A stretch of 64,000 nucleotides of DNA, from assembly GCA_019695035.1 (NCBI GenBank), contig JAIBAU010000008.1:43166-107165 (forward strand). Reading direction: 5' to 3'. Both the position numbers and the translations under genes were made by a program. Below the pieces are notes generated by a model that was given only the letters and a program-made list of their open reading frames with translations, was not told the origin of the DNA and ran no database searches. The stretch is from Caulobacteraceae bacterium (lineage in GTDB: Bacteria > Pseudomonadota > Alphaproteobacteria > Caulobacterales > Caulobacteraceae). Below are positions 16,861 to 24,247 of this stretch, piece by piece; position 1 is the first letter of the stretch; the number at the start of each line of letters is the position of its first letter.

Positions 16861-17943
16861 TTGTCCGCGTTCCCCCTGCCGCCCGGCTCCACCATCGGTA
16901 TCCTCGGCGGCGGGCAGCTCGGGCGCATGCTATGCCAGGCGGCCTCGCGGCTCGGGTTCGACACCGCCGTCCTCACGCCCCGCCCGCACGCCCCTGACGC
17001 GCGCGTCGCGGCCCATTCCATCGTTGCGCCCTACACCGACGGCGACGCGCTCGAGGCCCTGGCCGCGGTCAGCGACGTCATCACCTTCGAGTTCGAGAAC
17101 GTCCCGGCCGAGGCCCTGAACCGGCTGGCGGCGATGGACGCGGTGGTGGCTCCCGGTTCGCGTGCGCTCAGCGAAACCCAGGACCGGGTGGTCGAGAAGA
17201 CCTTCCTCAACCGGGTGGGCTGCGCCACGGTCGCCTTCGCGCCGATCGACTCCGCCGACCAGATTCCGGCCGCCCTCGAGCGCATCGGGGCCCCCGCCCT
17301 GCTCAAGACCCGCCGCGAGGGTTATGACGGCAAGGGACAGGCCTGGGTGCGGGCGCCCGACGACGCTGCGGCCGCCTTCCCGGCCATCGGCGGCAAGCCG
17401 GCCATCCTCGAAGCGCGGGCCGATTTCGTCCGCGAGCTGTCGGTCATCGCCGCGCGCGGGAGGGACGGACAGGTCGCCTGTTATCCGGTGGGCGAGAACC
17501 GCCACGACGGAGGCATCCTGCACCTGACCCGCGCGCCGGCGCCGGGCTGGCAGGCCGTGCAGCCGCAGGCCGAAGCCTTCGCCCGGCGGGTCCTCGAAGG
17601 CCTCGACTACGTCGGCGTGCTGGGCGTCGAGCTGTTCGCCATGGGGGATGGGTCGTTGCTGGTGAACGAGGTCGCCCCGCGCGTCCACAACTCCGGCCAC
17701 TGGACCCAGGACGGGGCCGCATGCGACCAGTTCGAACAGCACATCCGCGCCGTCGCGGGCTGGCCGCTGGGCGATCCCCGCGCGCTGTTCGAAACCGAGA
17801 TGCAGAACCTGCTCGGCGACGAAGCGGAGGCCTGGGAGACCATCGCCGCGGAACCCGGCGCGCGGCTGCACCTCTACGGCAAGGGCGAGATCCGGCCCGG
17901 CCGCAAGATGGGTCATGTCAACCGGCTTGGACGAGCGCTATGA
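16861..17943 (+). CDS. purK: N5-carboxyaminoimidazole ribonucleotide synthase
   Basis: PurK uses ATP and bicarbonate to carboxylate AIR, feeding PurE. The 360-aa ATP-grasp enzyme shows GILGGGQLGRML at about 13-24, TFEFENVP, the ATP-grasp KTRREGYDGKGQ motif and NEVAPRVHNSGHWT. The start is TTG 16861, preceded by GAGG at 8 bp spacing. No ATG exists before the conserved GGGQLG loop. The stop overlaps the ATG of the mini-ORF at 17940 (ATGA). Confidence 0.95.
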   Translation: MSAFPLPPGSTIGILGGGQLGRMLCQAASRLGFDTAVLTPRPHAPDARVAAHSIVAPYTDGDALEALAAVSDVITFEFENVPAEALNRLAAMDAVVAPGSRALSETQDRVVEKTFLNRVGCATVAFAPIDSADQIPAALERIGAPALLKTRREGYDGKGQAWVRAPDDAAAAFPAIGGKPAILEARADFVRELSVIAARGRDGQVACYPVGENRHDGGILHLTRAPAPGWQAVQPQAEAFARRVLEGLDYVGVLGVELFAMGDGSLLVNEVAPRVHNSGHWTQDGAACDQFEQHIRAVAGWPLGDPRALFETEMQNLLGDEAEAWETIAAEPGARLHLYGKGEIRPGRKMGHVNRLGRAL

Positions 17944-18041
17944 GCGAAATCCTCGTCCTTCGGCAGCTTCAGGATGAGGATTTCCCCAGCCCCGGCGATA
18001 CAGTCGTTCGCATCCTGAACCTGTCGAAAGGCGCGGCATGA
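17940..18041 (+). CDS. Possible 33-aa coupled mini-ORF between purK and the EamA gene
   Basis: ATG 17940 overlaps the purK stop, and the mini-ORF stop (TGA 18039-18041) overlaps the ATG of the next gene at 18038. Both junctions are ATGA. The peptide (MSEILVLRQLQDEDF to LSKGAA) has no recognised relatives. Most of its 5' half is a palindromic repeat (17946-17984). Either the ORF simply bridges translation across an inserted repeat, or it is a real small protein. Coding status is uncertain. Confidence 0.4.
   Translation: MSEILVLRQLQDEDFPSPGDTVVRILNLSKGAA
17946..17984. repeat. REP-like palindrome inside the mini-ORF
   Basis: A 14-bp stem GAAATCCTCGTCCT (17946-17959) pairs with 17971-17984, with a single G-T wobble and an 11-nt loop. 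The arms (ATCCTC-TCCT and AGGATGAGGAT) resemble the abundant intergenic palindromes of alphaproteobacterial genomes. It has no T-run, so it is unlikely to be a terminator. Confidence 0.65.
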
Positions 18042-18946
18042 CGGATCAGCGGTTCGCCGCACCTCCCCCTTCCACCGTTCTGCCCTGGAGCCACGTCCTG
18101 CTGGCCCTGGCGGTGGTGGCGGTGTGGGGCTCCAACTTCGTGGTCATCCGCGTCGGCCTGGACCACCTGCCGCCGCTCCTGTTCTGCACCCTGCGGTTCA
18201 CCTTCGCCCTGTTGCCGGCCGTCTTCTTCCTGAAGCGTCCCGCCGTTCCCTGGAGCCATCTGGCCGCCTACGGCCTCTTCATCGGCGGGGGCCAGTTCGG
18301 CCTGCTGTTCATCGCCATGAACGGCCACATCGCGCCCGGCCTCGCCTCGCTGGTGATGCAGATGCAGGTGTTCTTCACCATCGGCCTCAGCGTCTGGCTG
18401 GCGAAGGAGAAGGTGCGCCTGTTCCAGCTGGCGGCCCTGGCGCTGGCGGGCGCGGGCCTCGCCGTCATCGCGGCCCACACGGACGCCCAGACCACGCCGC
18501 TCGGCCTCGGTCTGACGCTGCTCGCGTCCCTGTCCTGGGCCGGCGGCAACATGGTCATGAAGGCCTCGGGCAAGGTGGACGCCCTGGCCTATGTGGTCTG
18601 GGCCAGTCTGTTCTCCATCCCGCCGCTGATCGTACTGACCCTGGTGTTCGAGGGCTGGCCGGCGGTTCGCGAGGGCCTGATGCGGGCCGATCTGATGACC
18701 TGGGGCGCGGTGCTGTGGCAGTCCGTCGGCAACACCATGTTCGGTTTCGCCGCCTGGGGCTGGCTGCTGGCCCGGCATCCCGCGGCCGTGGTCACCCCCG
18801 CCGCCCTGCTGGTGCCGGTCTTCGGCATGAGCGCCTCGGCGCTGCTGCTGGCCGAGCCGCTGCCCGGCTGGAAGCTGCTGGCGGCGTTGCTGGTGCTCGC
18901 CGGGCTCGCCGTGATCGTTGTCTACCCGCGCCTGCGCCCGACCTAG
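18038..18946 (+). CDS. EamA/DMT family transporter
   Basis: The 302-aa membrane protein has ten predicted helices in two five-helix halves, the drug/metabolite transporter fold. The first helix carries VVAVWGSNFVVIRVGL, matching the EamA W-G-x-N/x-F signature, and the second half repeats it at LSWAGGNMVMKASGK. Such carriers export amino acids or metabolites, or serve in salvage. The region from KAAGYG-like loops to PLPGWKLLAAL is typical. ATG 18038 overlaps the mini-ORF stop. The stop TAG shares CTAG with the convergent flavoprotein gene. Confidence 0.9.
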   Translation: MTDQRFAAPPPSTVLPWSHVLLALAVVAVWGSNFVVIRVGLDHLPPLLFCTLRFTFALLPAVFFLKRPAVPWSHLAAYGLFIGGGQFGLLFIAMNGHIAPGLASLVMQMQVFFTIGLSVWLAKEKVRLFQLAALALAGAGLAVIAAHTDAQTTPLGLGLTLLASLSWAGGNMVMKASGKVDALAYVVWASLFSIPPLIVLTLVFEGWPAVREGLMRADLMTWGAVLWQSVGNTMFGFAAWGWLLARHPAAVVTPAALLVPVFGMSASALLLAEPLPGWKLLAALLVLAGLAVIVVYPRLRPT

Positions 18947-20172
18947 ACTGAAGCCTCGCGGGCCAGCACGCCCCTCGCCGCCGCCAGGCCGCTGGCGAAG
19001 CAGGCCTGCAGCAGGTAGCCCCCCGTGGGCGCCTCCCAGTCCAGCATCTCGCCAGCCACGAACACGCCCGGCAGGCGCCTCAGCATCAGTTGGTCGTCGA
19101 CCGCGTCCCAGGCCACGCCGCCGGCGCTGGAGATGGCGCGCTCCAGGCCGCGCATGCCGTTCACCCGCAGGCGCGCGCCCTTGGCGACGCGCGCCAGCCG
19201 CGCCGGCTCCGGCGGCAGGGCCACCCCACGCGCCTCGCGCATCAGGCCGACGGCGACCGGCGACAGCCCCGCCTTACGCAGGCGGTTGCTCAGCGGGTCG
19301 CCGGCTCGCCCGCGCGACAGCCGCTCGGTCAGGGTCTCGACCGTCACGTCCGGCGCCAGGTCGAGGGTCAGCTCGGCCCGCCCGTCCGCCGCGAGCGCGT
19401 CGCGCAGGGGGCCGGACAGCGCATAGACCGCTCCGCCCTCCAGGCCGTAGCCGGCCACCACGGCTTCACCCCGCACGACCCGCTCCCCGAAGCTGAGGGC
19501 GACCGCCTTCAGGGGCTGGCCCGCGAAGCGTTGCCGGAACGGCTCCGACCAGTCGATCTCGAGCCCTGCGTTGGAGGGGCGGAAGGGGGCGATCTCCACC
19601 CCCCGCGCGGCCAGCAGGTCGACCCAGCGCCCGTCGGAGCCCAGGCGCGGCCAGCTTGCTCCGCCCAACGCCAGCACTGTCGCCGCAGGTCGCAGGGTCT
19701 CGACCCCGCTCTCGCCTTCGAAGCGCAAGGCGCCGTCCTCGCTCCAGCCGGTCCAGGCGGTCCGCGTCCGGATGGACACCCCCAGCCCTTCGAGCCGCGA
19801 CAGCCAGGCGCGCAGCAGGGGCGAGGCCTTCATGGCCCTGGGAAACACCCGGCCGCTGGAACCGGTGAAGGTCTCGGCCCCCAGACCATCGGCCCAGTCG
19901 CGCAGGGCCGCTGGCGGGAAGGCCTCGACGATCTCGCGCAGCCGCGCGCCGCCGGCCCCGTAGCGGCCCAGGAAGGCGGGCAGCGGCTCGGCATGGGTCA
20001 GGTTCAGGCCGCCGCGTCCGGCCATCAGGAACTTGCGTCCGGCCGAGGGCATGCGCTCGAAGACCGTCACGGACCAGCCCGCCGCCGCGAGGGTCTCGGC
20101 GGCGATCAGCCCGGCCGGGCCCCCGCCGACGACGGCGGCGCTTAGCCGGGACTGGGGGCGGGGATCGGCCAT
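18943..20172 (-). CDS. TIGR03862-type FAD-dependent flavoprotein (HI0933-like)
   Basis: The 409-aa protein begins with a Rossmann FAD motif AAVVGGGPAGLIAAE at about 12-26, followed by GRKFLMAGRGGLNLTH, the hallmark of the HI0933/BaiN-like flavoprotein group. Near the C-terminus GVFVAGEMLDWEAPTGGYLLQ is the second FAD-contact block. The exact reaction is unknown; relatives are annotated as NAD(P)/FAD-dependent oxidoreductases. It is convergent with the EamA gene (4-bp overlap) and divergent from the thioesterase gene. Confidence 0.9.
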   Translation of the reverse strand: MADPRPQSRLSAAVVGGGPAGLIAAETLAAAGWSVTVFERMPSAGRKFLMAGRGGLNLTHAEPLPAFLGRYGAGGARLREIVEAFPPAALRDWADGLGAETFTGSSGRVFPRAMKASPLLRAWLSRLEGLGVSIRTRTAWTGWSEDGALRFEGESGVETLRPAATVLALGGASWPRLGSDGRWVDLLAARGVEIAPFRPSNAGLEIDWSEPFRQRFAGQPLKAVALSFGERVVRGEAVVAGYGLEGGAVYALSGPLRDALAADGRAELTLDLAPDVTVETLTERLSRGRAGDPLSNRLRKAGLSPVAVGLMREARGVALPPEPARLARVAKGARLRVNGMRGLERAISSAGGVAWDAVDDQLMLRRLPGVFVAGEMLDWEAPTGGYLLQACFASGLAAARGVLAREASV

Positions 20173-20263
20173 GGGCCACCCCTAGCCGTCCGCAACGACC
20201 GACGCCACCGCCGCCTCATTTTGCGCATTGCCTGGGAAGGACCAATCAGGCGACCTTGGCCCG

Positions 20264-21049
20264 ATGACGCCGTTCAGCCGACTGATGCAGGGGATCGCCG
20301 CGGACGGCGAGGCCTTCACCGCCGAGGTCTCACCCGACTGGATGCAGGGCCGCACCACCTACGGCGGGCTCTCCGGCGCGCTCTGCGTGGAGGCGGCTCG
20401 CCGCGCCCTGCCCGGCCTGCCGCGCCTGCGCTCGGCCCAGTTCGCCTTCATCGGCCCGGCCGGCGGCCCGGTTCGCATCGTTCCGACGGTGCTGCGGCAG
20501 GGCAAGTCCAGCGTCTTCGTCGGCGTCGACATGCTGGGCGAGCAGGGACTGGCCACCCGCGCCATCCTGACCTTCGCCGCCGCTCGGGTCTCGGCCTATG
20601 AACACGCGGACGCCCCCGCGCCGGCCGCCCTGCCGCTCGAGGACGGCGCGCCTTTCTTCGGGGGCGGCGGGGGCGGCCCCAACTTCTCGCACCATTTCGA
20701 CGTCCGGCTGGCGGGCGGCCATGCTCTGGTCAGCCGGGCCCAGCCCGAGATTCTCATCTGGCTGAAGCACCGGGATCCCGCCGCCGGAACCGGAGAGGCG
20801 GCGCTGGTGGCGCTGGGCGACGTGGCCCCGCCCGCGGCCATGGCCATGTTCCACGAGCCCGCCCCCATCTCGACCATGACCTGGAGCCTCGACCTGGTCG
20901 AGGAGCCCGAACCGGACGCCGAGTGGTTTCTGTTCGCCAGCCGCGGCGAGGCCGTCGCCGATGGGTATTCGGCCCAAGCCATGGGCCTCTGGACCGCCAG
21001 CGGCAAGCCGGTCGTGCTGTCGCGCCAGACCGTCGCCCTGTTCGCCTAG
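20264..21049 (+). CDS. Acyl-CoA thioesterase-like protein (TesB/4HBT_3 fold)
   Basis: The 261-aa product has two hotdog halves: TTYGGLSGALCVEAARRALPG in the first and an acid-rich second half ending VVLSRQTVALF. The GR-TTYGG start and the double-hotdog length of 260-290 fit TesB-like acyl-CoA thioesterases that hydrolyse acyl-CoA. Substrate length cannot be inferred. ATG 20264 is preferred over the TTG at 20228. The stop lies in CTAG shared with the convergent gene at 21046. Confidence 0.85.
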   Translation: MTPFSRLMQGIAADGEAFTAEVSPDWMQGRTTYGGLSGALCVEAARRALPGLPRLRSAQFAFIGPAGGPVRIVPTVLRQGKSSVFVGVDMLGEQGLATRAILTFAAARVSAYEHADAPAPAALPLEDGAPFFGGGGGGPNFSHHFDVRLAGGHALVSRAQPEILIWLKHRDPAAGTGEAALVALGDVAPPAAMAMFHEPAPISTMTWSLDLVEEPEPDAEWFLFASRGEAVADGYSAQAMGLWTASGKPVVLSRQTVALFA

Positions 21050-21771
21050 GCCGGCTTCAGCGTGTCCATCAGGGCGCGCACGGCGGCGTGGGCCGCCTTG
21101 ATGTCCTCGATGTTCGGCTGGCCCTTGGGCAGCTTGATGCGGAAGTTCACTCCGCCGGGCAGTTCGTCCGAAACCTCGCACGCCGCCTGCCACCGCGAGC
21201 CCTCGCAGAGTGCGAACCATGGTTCGCCGGACGGCGAGGCGCCGGTGTTCTGATCGCCGATGAAGGCGTAGGTCTCGATCTTCTGGCCGTTCACGTCCTG
21301 GCTGCCCTTGCAGACGGTGAACTTGCCCTCGTGCGGACAACGGCCGTTGTCGCGGAGGTAGATCACCGACCGGGCGGCGCTGGACATGCCGTCGCGGGTC
21401 TGGCTGACCGCCAGCATCACCGTCTCGGTCCGGCCTTCGACGCGGAAGGTAGCATGCGCCACGGCGATGGGATTGGCGGCGCAGCCCGCGTCGGCGTCGA
21501 AGCTCAGGTTCACCGGCTGGTCGTTCTCGCGCACCACCCCGACCCGCAGCGGCGTGAAGCTGACCAGGGCTCCCCGGGGCGCGGCGATCAGGGTCTCGCC
21601 GAACTTGAGGCGCACCGGCTCATCGGCGCAGCTGTTCCGCAGCGCCGCCGGATCCACCGCGAAGGCCGGGTTGTACGGGACCAGGACGGGATCGGCCTGG
21701 CGCGCCTGCGCGCCGGCGGCGGACAGCAGCGCGCCGGCGGCGGCCAGGGCGACGAAGGTCTTCAGGCTCAT
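21046..21771 (-). CDS. Secreted hypothetical protein co-transcribed with the COQ9 gene
   Basis: The 241-aa product has a signal peptide (MSLKTFVALAAAGALLSAAGAQA) and a mature domain with several Cys (SCADEP, AGCAAN, GRCPHEG, VCKGS, LCEGS, ACEVS). A beta-rich middle carries EGRTETVMLAVSQT. No family is recognised. ATG 21771 overlaps the upstream COQ9 stop by 4 bp, so they form an operon. The mature ORF ends KLPKGQPNIEDIKA and then a helix. The role is unknown; periplasmic location is inferred from the signal peptide. Confidence 0.7.
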   Translation of the reverse strand: MSLKTFVALAAAGALLSAAGAQARQADPVLVPYNPAFAVDPAALRNSCADEPVRLKFGETLIAAPRGALVSFTPLRVGVVRENDQPVNLSFDADAGCAANPIAVAHATFRVEGRTETVMLAVSQTRDGMSSAARSVIYLRDNGRCPHEGKFTVCKGSQDVNGQKIETYAFIGDQNTGASPSGEPWFALCEGSRWQAACEVSDELPGGVNFRIKLPKGQPNIEDIKAAHAAVRALMDTLKPA

Positions 21772-22451
21772 GCGGGGGTTCCGTATCTCATCCGGGACAG
21801 GGTGCGGGCGATGCGGTCGAGGTGCTCCGAGGGCTTCACCCCCGCCTTCCACTTCTCGAACTGCATCACATTCTCGATCCTTGCGGCCACGAAAGCATCT
21901 TCCGCGGCCTTGCCTTCCGCAAGCCTGATCATCAGCGCGGGGATCAGGATGCCGCCCAGGATGGCGCGCTTGGAATAGTGGTTCTCGTCGGTGACCACGT
22001 CTCCCGCCCAGCGCCACAGGCCGTCGGCGCTTTCCCAGGCCAGCTTGAGACCCAGCGGCGCGTTCACGGGCAGGGCCAGGAACCCGGCCCAGCGGCGGGC
22101 GGCGGGCTCGCTGGCCAGGGCCGCATCCAGGCGGGCCGAAACGCCGGCGGCGATCTTCTCGCGAATCTTGGCGGGCGGCGGATCCATGGCCTGCAGGGCC
22201 GCTAGGGCGGCGGCGTCGCAGCGCCGCGACCAGAGGGCGGCCATGTCGCGGGGGCCGTTGGGGCAGAGCAGCCCCACGTCTCCGGCGGAGAGCCCGCAGG
22301 CTTCGCCGGCTGCGGCGAGCGCCGCCGCGCTCCAGCCCCGGGCGGGCGCGAGGCGCAGGAAGGCGTCGAGCAGCGCCTGCTCGGTCCGCTGGGCCCAGGC
22401 TTCGGGGTCGGGCGCGGCCTGGCCGGGGGACTTCTTGGGTCGGGGTGTCAT
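21768..22451 (-). CDS. COQ9 family protein, ubiquinone biosynthesis
   Basis: COQ9 is a lipid-binding, TetR-like fold protein that presents polyprenyl-benzoquinone intermediates to the hydroxylase COQ7. The 227-aa product shows an N-terminal helical part (QALLDAFLRLAPARGW), LCPNGPRDM, and the C-terminal COQ9 block (WAGDVVTDENHYSKRAILGGI) with the conserved W-D-x-S(N)-D(E)-x-YSKR pattern. ATG 22451 follows a region without coding signal. With ubiX at 14277 this is the second ubiquinone gene in the window. Confidence 0.9.
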   Translation of the reverse strand: MTPRPKKSPGQAAPDPEAWAQRTEQALLDAFLRLAPARGWSAAALAAAGEACGLSAGDVGLLCPNGPRDMAALWSRRCDAAALAALQAMDPPPAKIREKIAAGVSARLDAALASEPAARRWAGFLALPVNAPLGLKLAWESADGLWRWAGDVVTDENHYSKRAILGGILIPALMIRLAEGKAAEDAFVAARIENVMQFEKWKAGVKPSEHLDRIARTLSRMRYGTPA

Positions 22452-22616
22452 GGCGGCAACATATCCCAAGCCTGACAAGCCGTCGCGGCTGGACAGCGGC
22501 CCGGGCTTGATGTATCCCGCGCCACCAATCCGGCGGGCCCCGCCCTCCGGTAGCGATAACTTATTCGCCCGCCTGCCGCGCAGGCTAGCGGCGGGCCGAC
22601 GAATGGAGAGACGACC

Positions 22617-22853
22617 CTGGTTCAGATTTTCGTCCGCGACAACAACGTCGATCAGGCCCTCAAGGCCCTGAAGAAGAAGATGCAGCGCGAAGGCTCGTTC
22701 CGCGAGATGAAGCGCCACGTGGCTTACGAGAAGCCCTCTGAAAAGCGCGCCCGCCAGAAGGCGGAAGCCGTCCGCCGCGCCCGCAAGCTGGCCCGCAAGC
22801 GCCTGCAGCGTGAAGGCCTGGCCCCCGCGCCGAAGCCCCGCGCCAAGCGCTAG
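22617..22853 (+). CDS. rpsU: 30S ribosomal protein S21, apparent CTG start
   Basis: The 78-aa product matches S21 end to end: [19 protein letters not shown], the [13 protein letters not shown] block and the Arg/Lys-rich tail [16 protein letters not shown]21 sits near the anti-Shine-Dalgarno on the 30S platform. The residue before VQIF is encoded by CTG at 22617-22619. In frame back to the TAA at 22557 there is no ATG, GTG or TTG. GGAG at 22605-22608 is 8 bp upstream of the CTG, the ideal spacing. The nearest ATG (22604) is out of frame, and the first in-frame ATG would delete about 20 conserved residues. A GAAA-loop terminator follows. Confidence 0.9.
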   Translation: MVQIFVRDNNVDQALKALKKKMQREGSFREMKRHVAYEKPSEKRARQKAEAVRRARKLARKRLQREGLAPAPKPRAKR

Positions 22854-22879
22854 GGCGGACAGTCCGGCAGGAATTCAGA

Positions 22880-22906
22880 GGCCGCTCCGAAAGGAGCGGC
22901 CTTTTT
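22880..22906 (+). terminator. Rho-independent terminator of rpsU
   Basis: GGCCGCTCC (22880-22888) pairs perfectly with GGAGCGGCC (22893-22901) around a GAAA tetraloop. TTTTT follows at 22902-22906. Confidence 0.92.
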
Positions 22907-22922
22907 GCTACGCCGGCCGCGC

Positions 22923-23348
22923 CTATTGGCTCGTCCCTGCCGGCGATTTCCGGCTCGGTTTCACGCTCGAACCGTTGGTGTTGCCAGGGGGCGTGGAGGA
23001 GCAGGTCCGGACATCGTATTGCCCCCACTGGTATCCCGGCGACGCGGTCCGGCCGCGGCCATTGCTCGGCGGCGGCGACGAGTAGACGAGCGGACCCGTC
23101 GGGCCAGTCGTCCCTTCAGCGTTGGCGGACCGGCAGGGCGTCGGCTCGACGCAGCGATTGGACGCCTTGTCGTACTGGAATCCCGCCTCGGTGCACACGC
23201 ATCCCGCCTGCGCGTCGGCCACCGCGTTGCCGGGGCAGACCAGGGGATAGACAGTGGCGGACGTCGGCAAGGCCGAAGCGGCGTCGGGTCCCAGGGGCCC
23301 CCAGCCGACGAAGCCCGCCACGATGAAGGTCAGGATGATCCGGCGCAT
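22923..23348 (-). CDS. Secreted Cys-containing hypothetical protein
   Basis: The 141-aa product has a signal peptide (MRRIILTFIVAGFVGWG region) and a mature part with cysteines in VCPGN, GCVCTEAGF, NRCVEP, PCRSA and RTCSS. The CVCTEAGFQYDKASNRC segment looks like a small disulfide knot. The C-terminal third is low complexity (Pro, Gly, Ser). No family is recognised. The gene is downstream of another exported Cys-containing gene (23470) in the same orientation. Confidence 0.6.
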   Translation of the reverse strand: MRRIILTFIVAGFVGWGPLGPDAASALPTSATVYPLVCPGNAVADAQAGCVCTEAGFQYDKASNRCVEPTPCRSANAEGTTGPTGPLVYSSPPPSNGRGRTASPGYQWGQYDVRTCSSTPPGNTNGSSVKPSRKSPAGTSQ

Positions 23349-23395
23349 GAGCCAGCCTTTCGAGTTGCGGACGAGACGGCGCCCGGTCCGGCACG

Positions 23396-23417
23396 CCCGA
23401 GGTTGATCAACCCCGGG
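23396..23417. repeat. Palindrome centred on GGTTGATCAACC
   Basis: A perfect 12-bp palindrome at 23401-23412 is flanked by CCCG and CGGG (23396-23399 and 23414-23417), with one mismatched position on each side. It lies in the 121-bp gap between two minus-strand secreted-protein genes. It could be an operator or a transcription-stalling hairpin; nothing decides. Confidence 0.4.
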
Positions 23418-23469
23418 CGACGCGCATGGACGGGTTCGGCGCCGGGGCCCCGGCCCTCGGGCCCTTGCC

Positions 23470-24150
23470 TTAGCGGTACGGCGACCATGGGTGTGGCTCC
23501 GCGTCCATGATGAGGTCCAGGATGGTCTGGTGCATGCGCTGCCAGGCGCCCGCGTCCGGGGCGGCGGCCAGCACGGTGCGGGGCCGGACCCAGCACTGCC
23601 AGGAGAAATTGTAGAAGCGATTGGGCCAGATGCAGAACTGCTCCTCGCCCGGCCCGACCTTCGACGGATCGGTCGTCACGACTTCCATCCGCCAGCTCGA
23701 GGTCGTCTCGTAGATCAGGTAGAGCGACCGGCATCCGGCGCAGGCCCGCCCCTCGAACGCCCAGGCCTTGCCCGTCTCGTCGGTGTCGCCCTGGACCCGG
23801 ATCTGGCTCACCACGCCGAAGTCCTGGAGTCGCGGACCGCGCTCGACGGCGCTCAACTCGCCGGCCTGGAGGCCCAGCGCCTGGAAGATGGAGCGGCCGC
23901 CGATGCGTTCGCCGGCCGACCGGCCGTTCCAGGCGCTGAAGGGATCGAAGGGGGGAACGGGCCCCGGCGTGGCCTCGGCCGGGATGCAGAAGGGCGGCGG
24001 CTCCGCCTGGTAGCAGGGATCGACGAAGCCGCTGGCGTCCCCGGCCTGGGCGGGCGCGGCGGGCTCCCAGCCCGACTGCCGCGCCTGGGCGGCGCCTCCC
24101 GGCGCGGCGATCAGGCCGGCAAGGAAGAACAGGCAGGCGGCGCGCCTCAT
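23470..24150 (-). CDS. Secreted hypothetical protein with a CxxC motif
   Basis: The 226-aa product has a signal peptide (MRRAACLFFLAGLIAAPGGAAQA). Cysteines occur in DPCYQAEPPPFC, ACAGC, QFCIWP and WQCWV. The ACAGC motif is a CxxC, but I see no thioredoxin fold around it. An aromatic-rich strand (NRFYNFSWQCWV) is striking. No family is recognised. Expected location is the periplasm. It shares orientation and general character with the gene at 22923. Confidence 0.65.
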   Translation of the reverse strand: MRRAACLFFLAGLIAAPGGAAQARQSGWEPAAPAQAGDASGFVDPCYQAEPPPFCIPAEATPGPVPPFDPFSAWNGRSAGERIGGRSIFQALGLQAGELSAVERGPRLQDFGVVSQIRVQGDTDETGKAWAFEGRACAGCRSLYLIYETTSSWRMEVVTTDPSKVGPGEEQFCIWPNRFYNFSWQCWVRPRTVLAAAPDAGAWQRMHQTILDLIMDAEPHPWSPYR

Positions 24151-24247
24151 GGCGATTTCTCCCCCCGGATCGCCCCATGCTCGGGGTGGAGACGGGTCGC
24201 GTCAAACCGGTTCAACCTCACGTCGAACCCGGCGGGAGCGCACGCGC

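Noticed and set aside
22604..22640. ATG just upstream as the rpsU start
   Set aside because: It is out of frame with the conserved S21 sequence and would give an unrelated short peptide.
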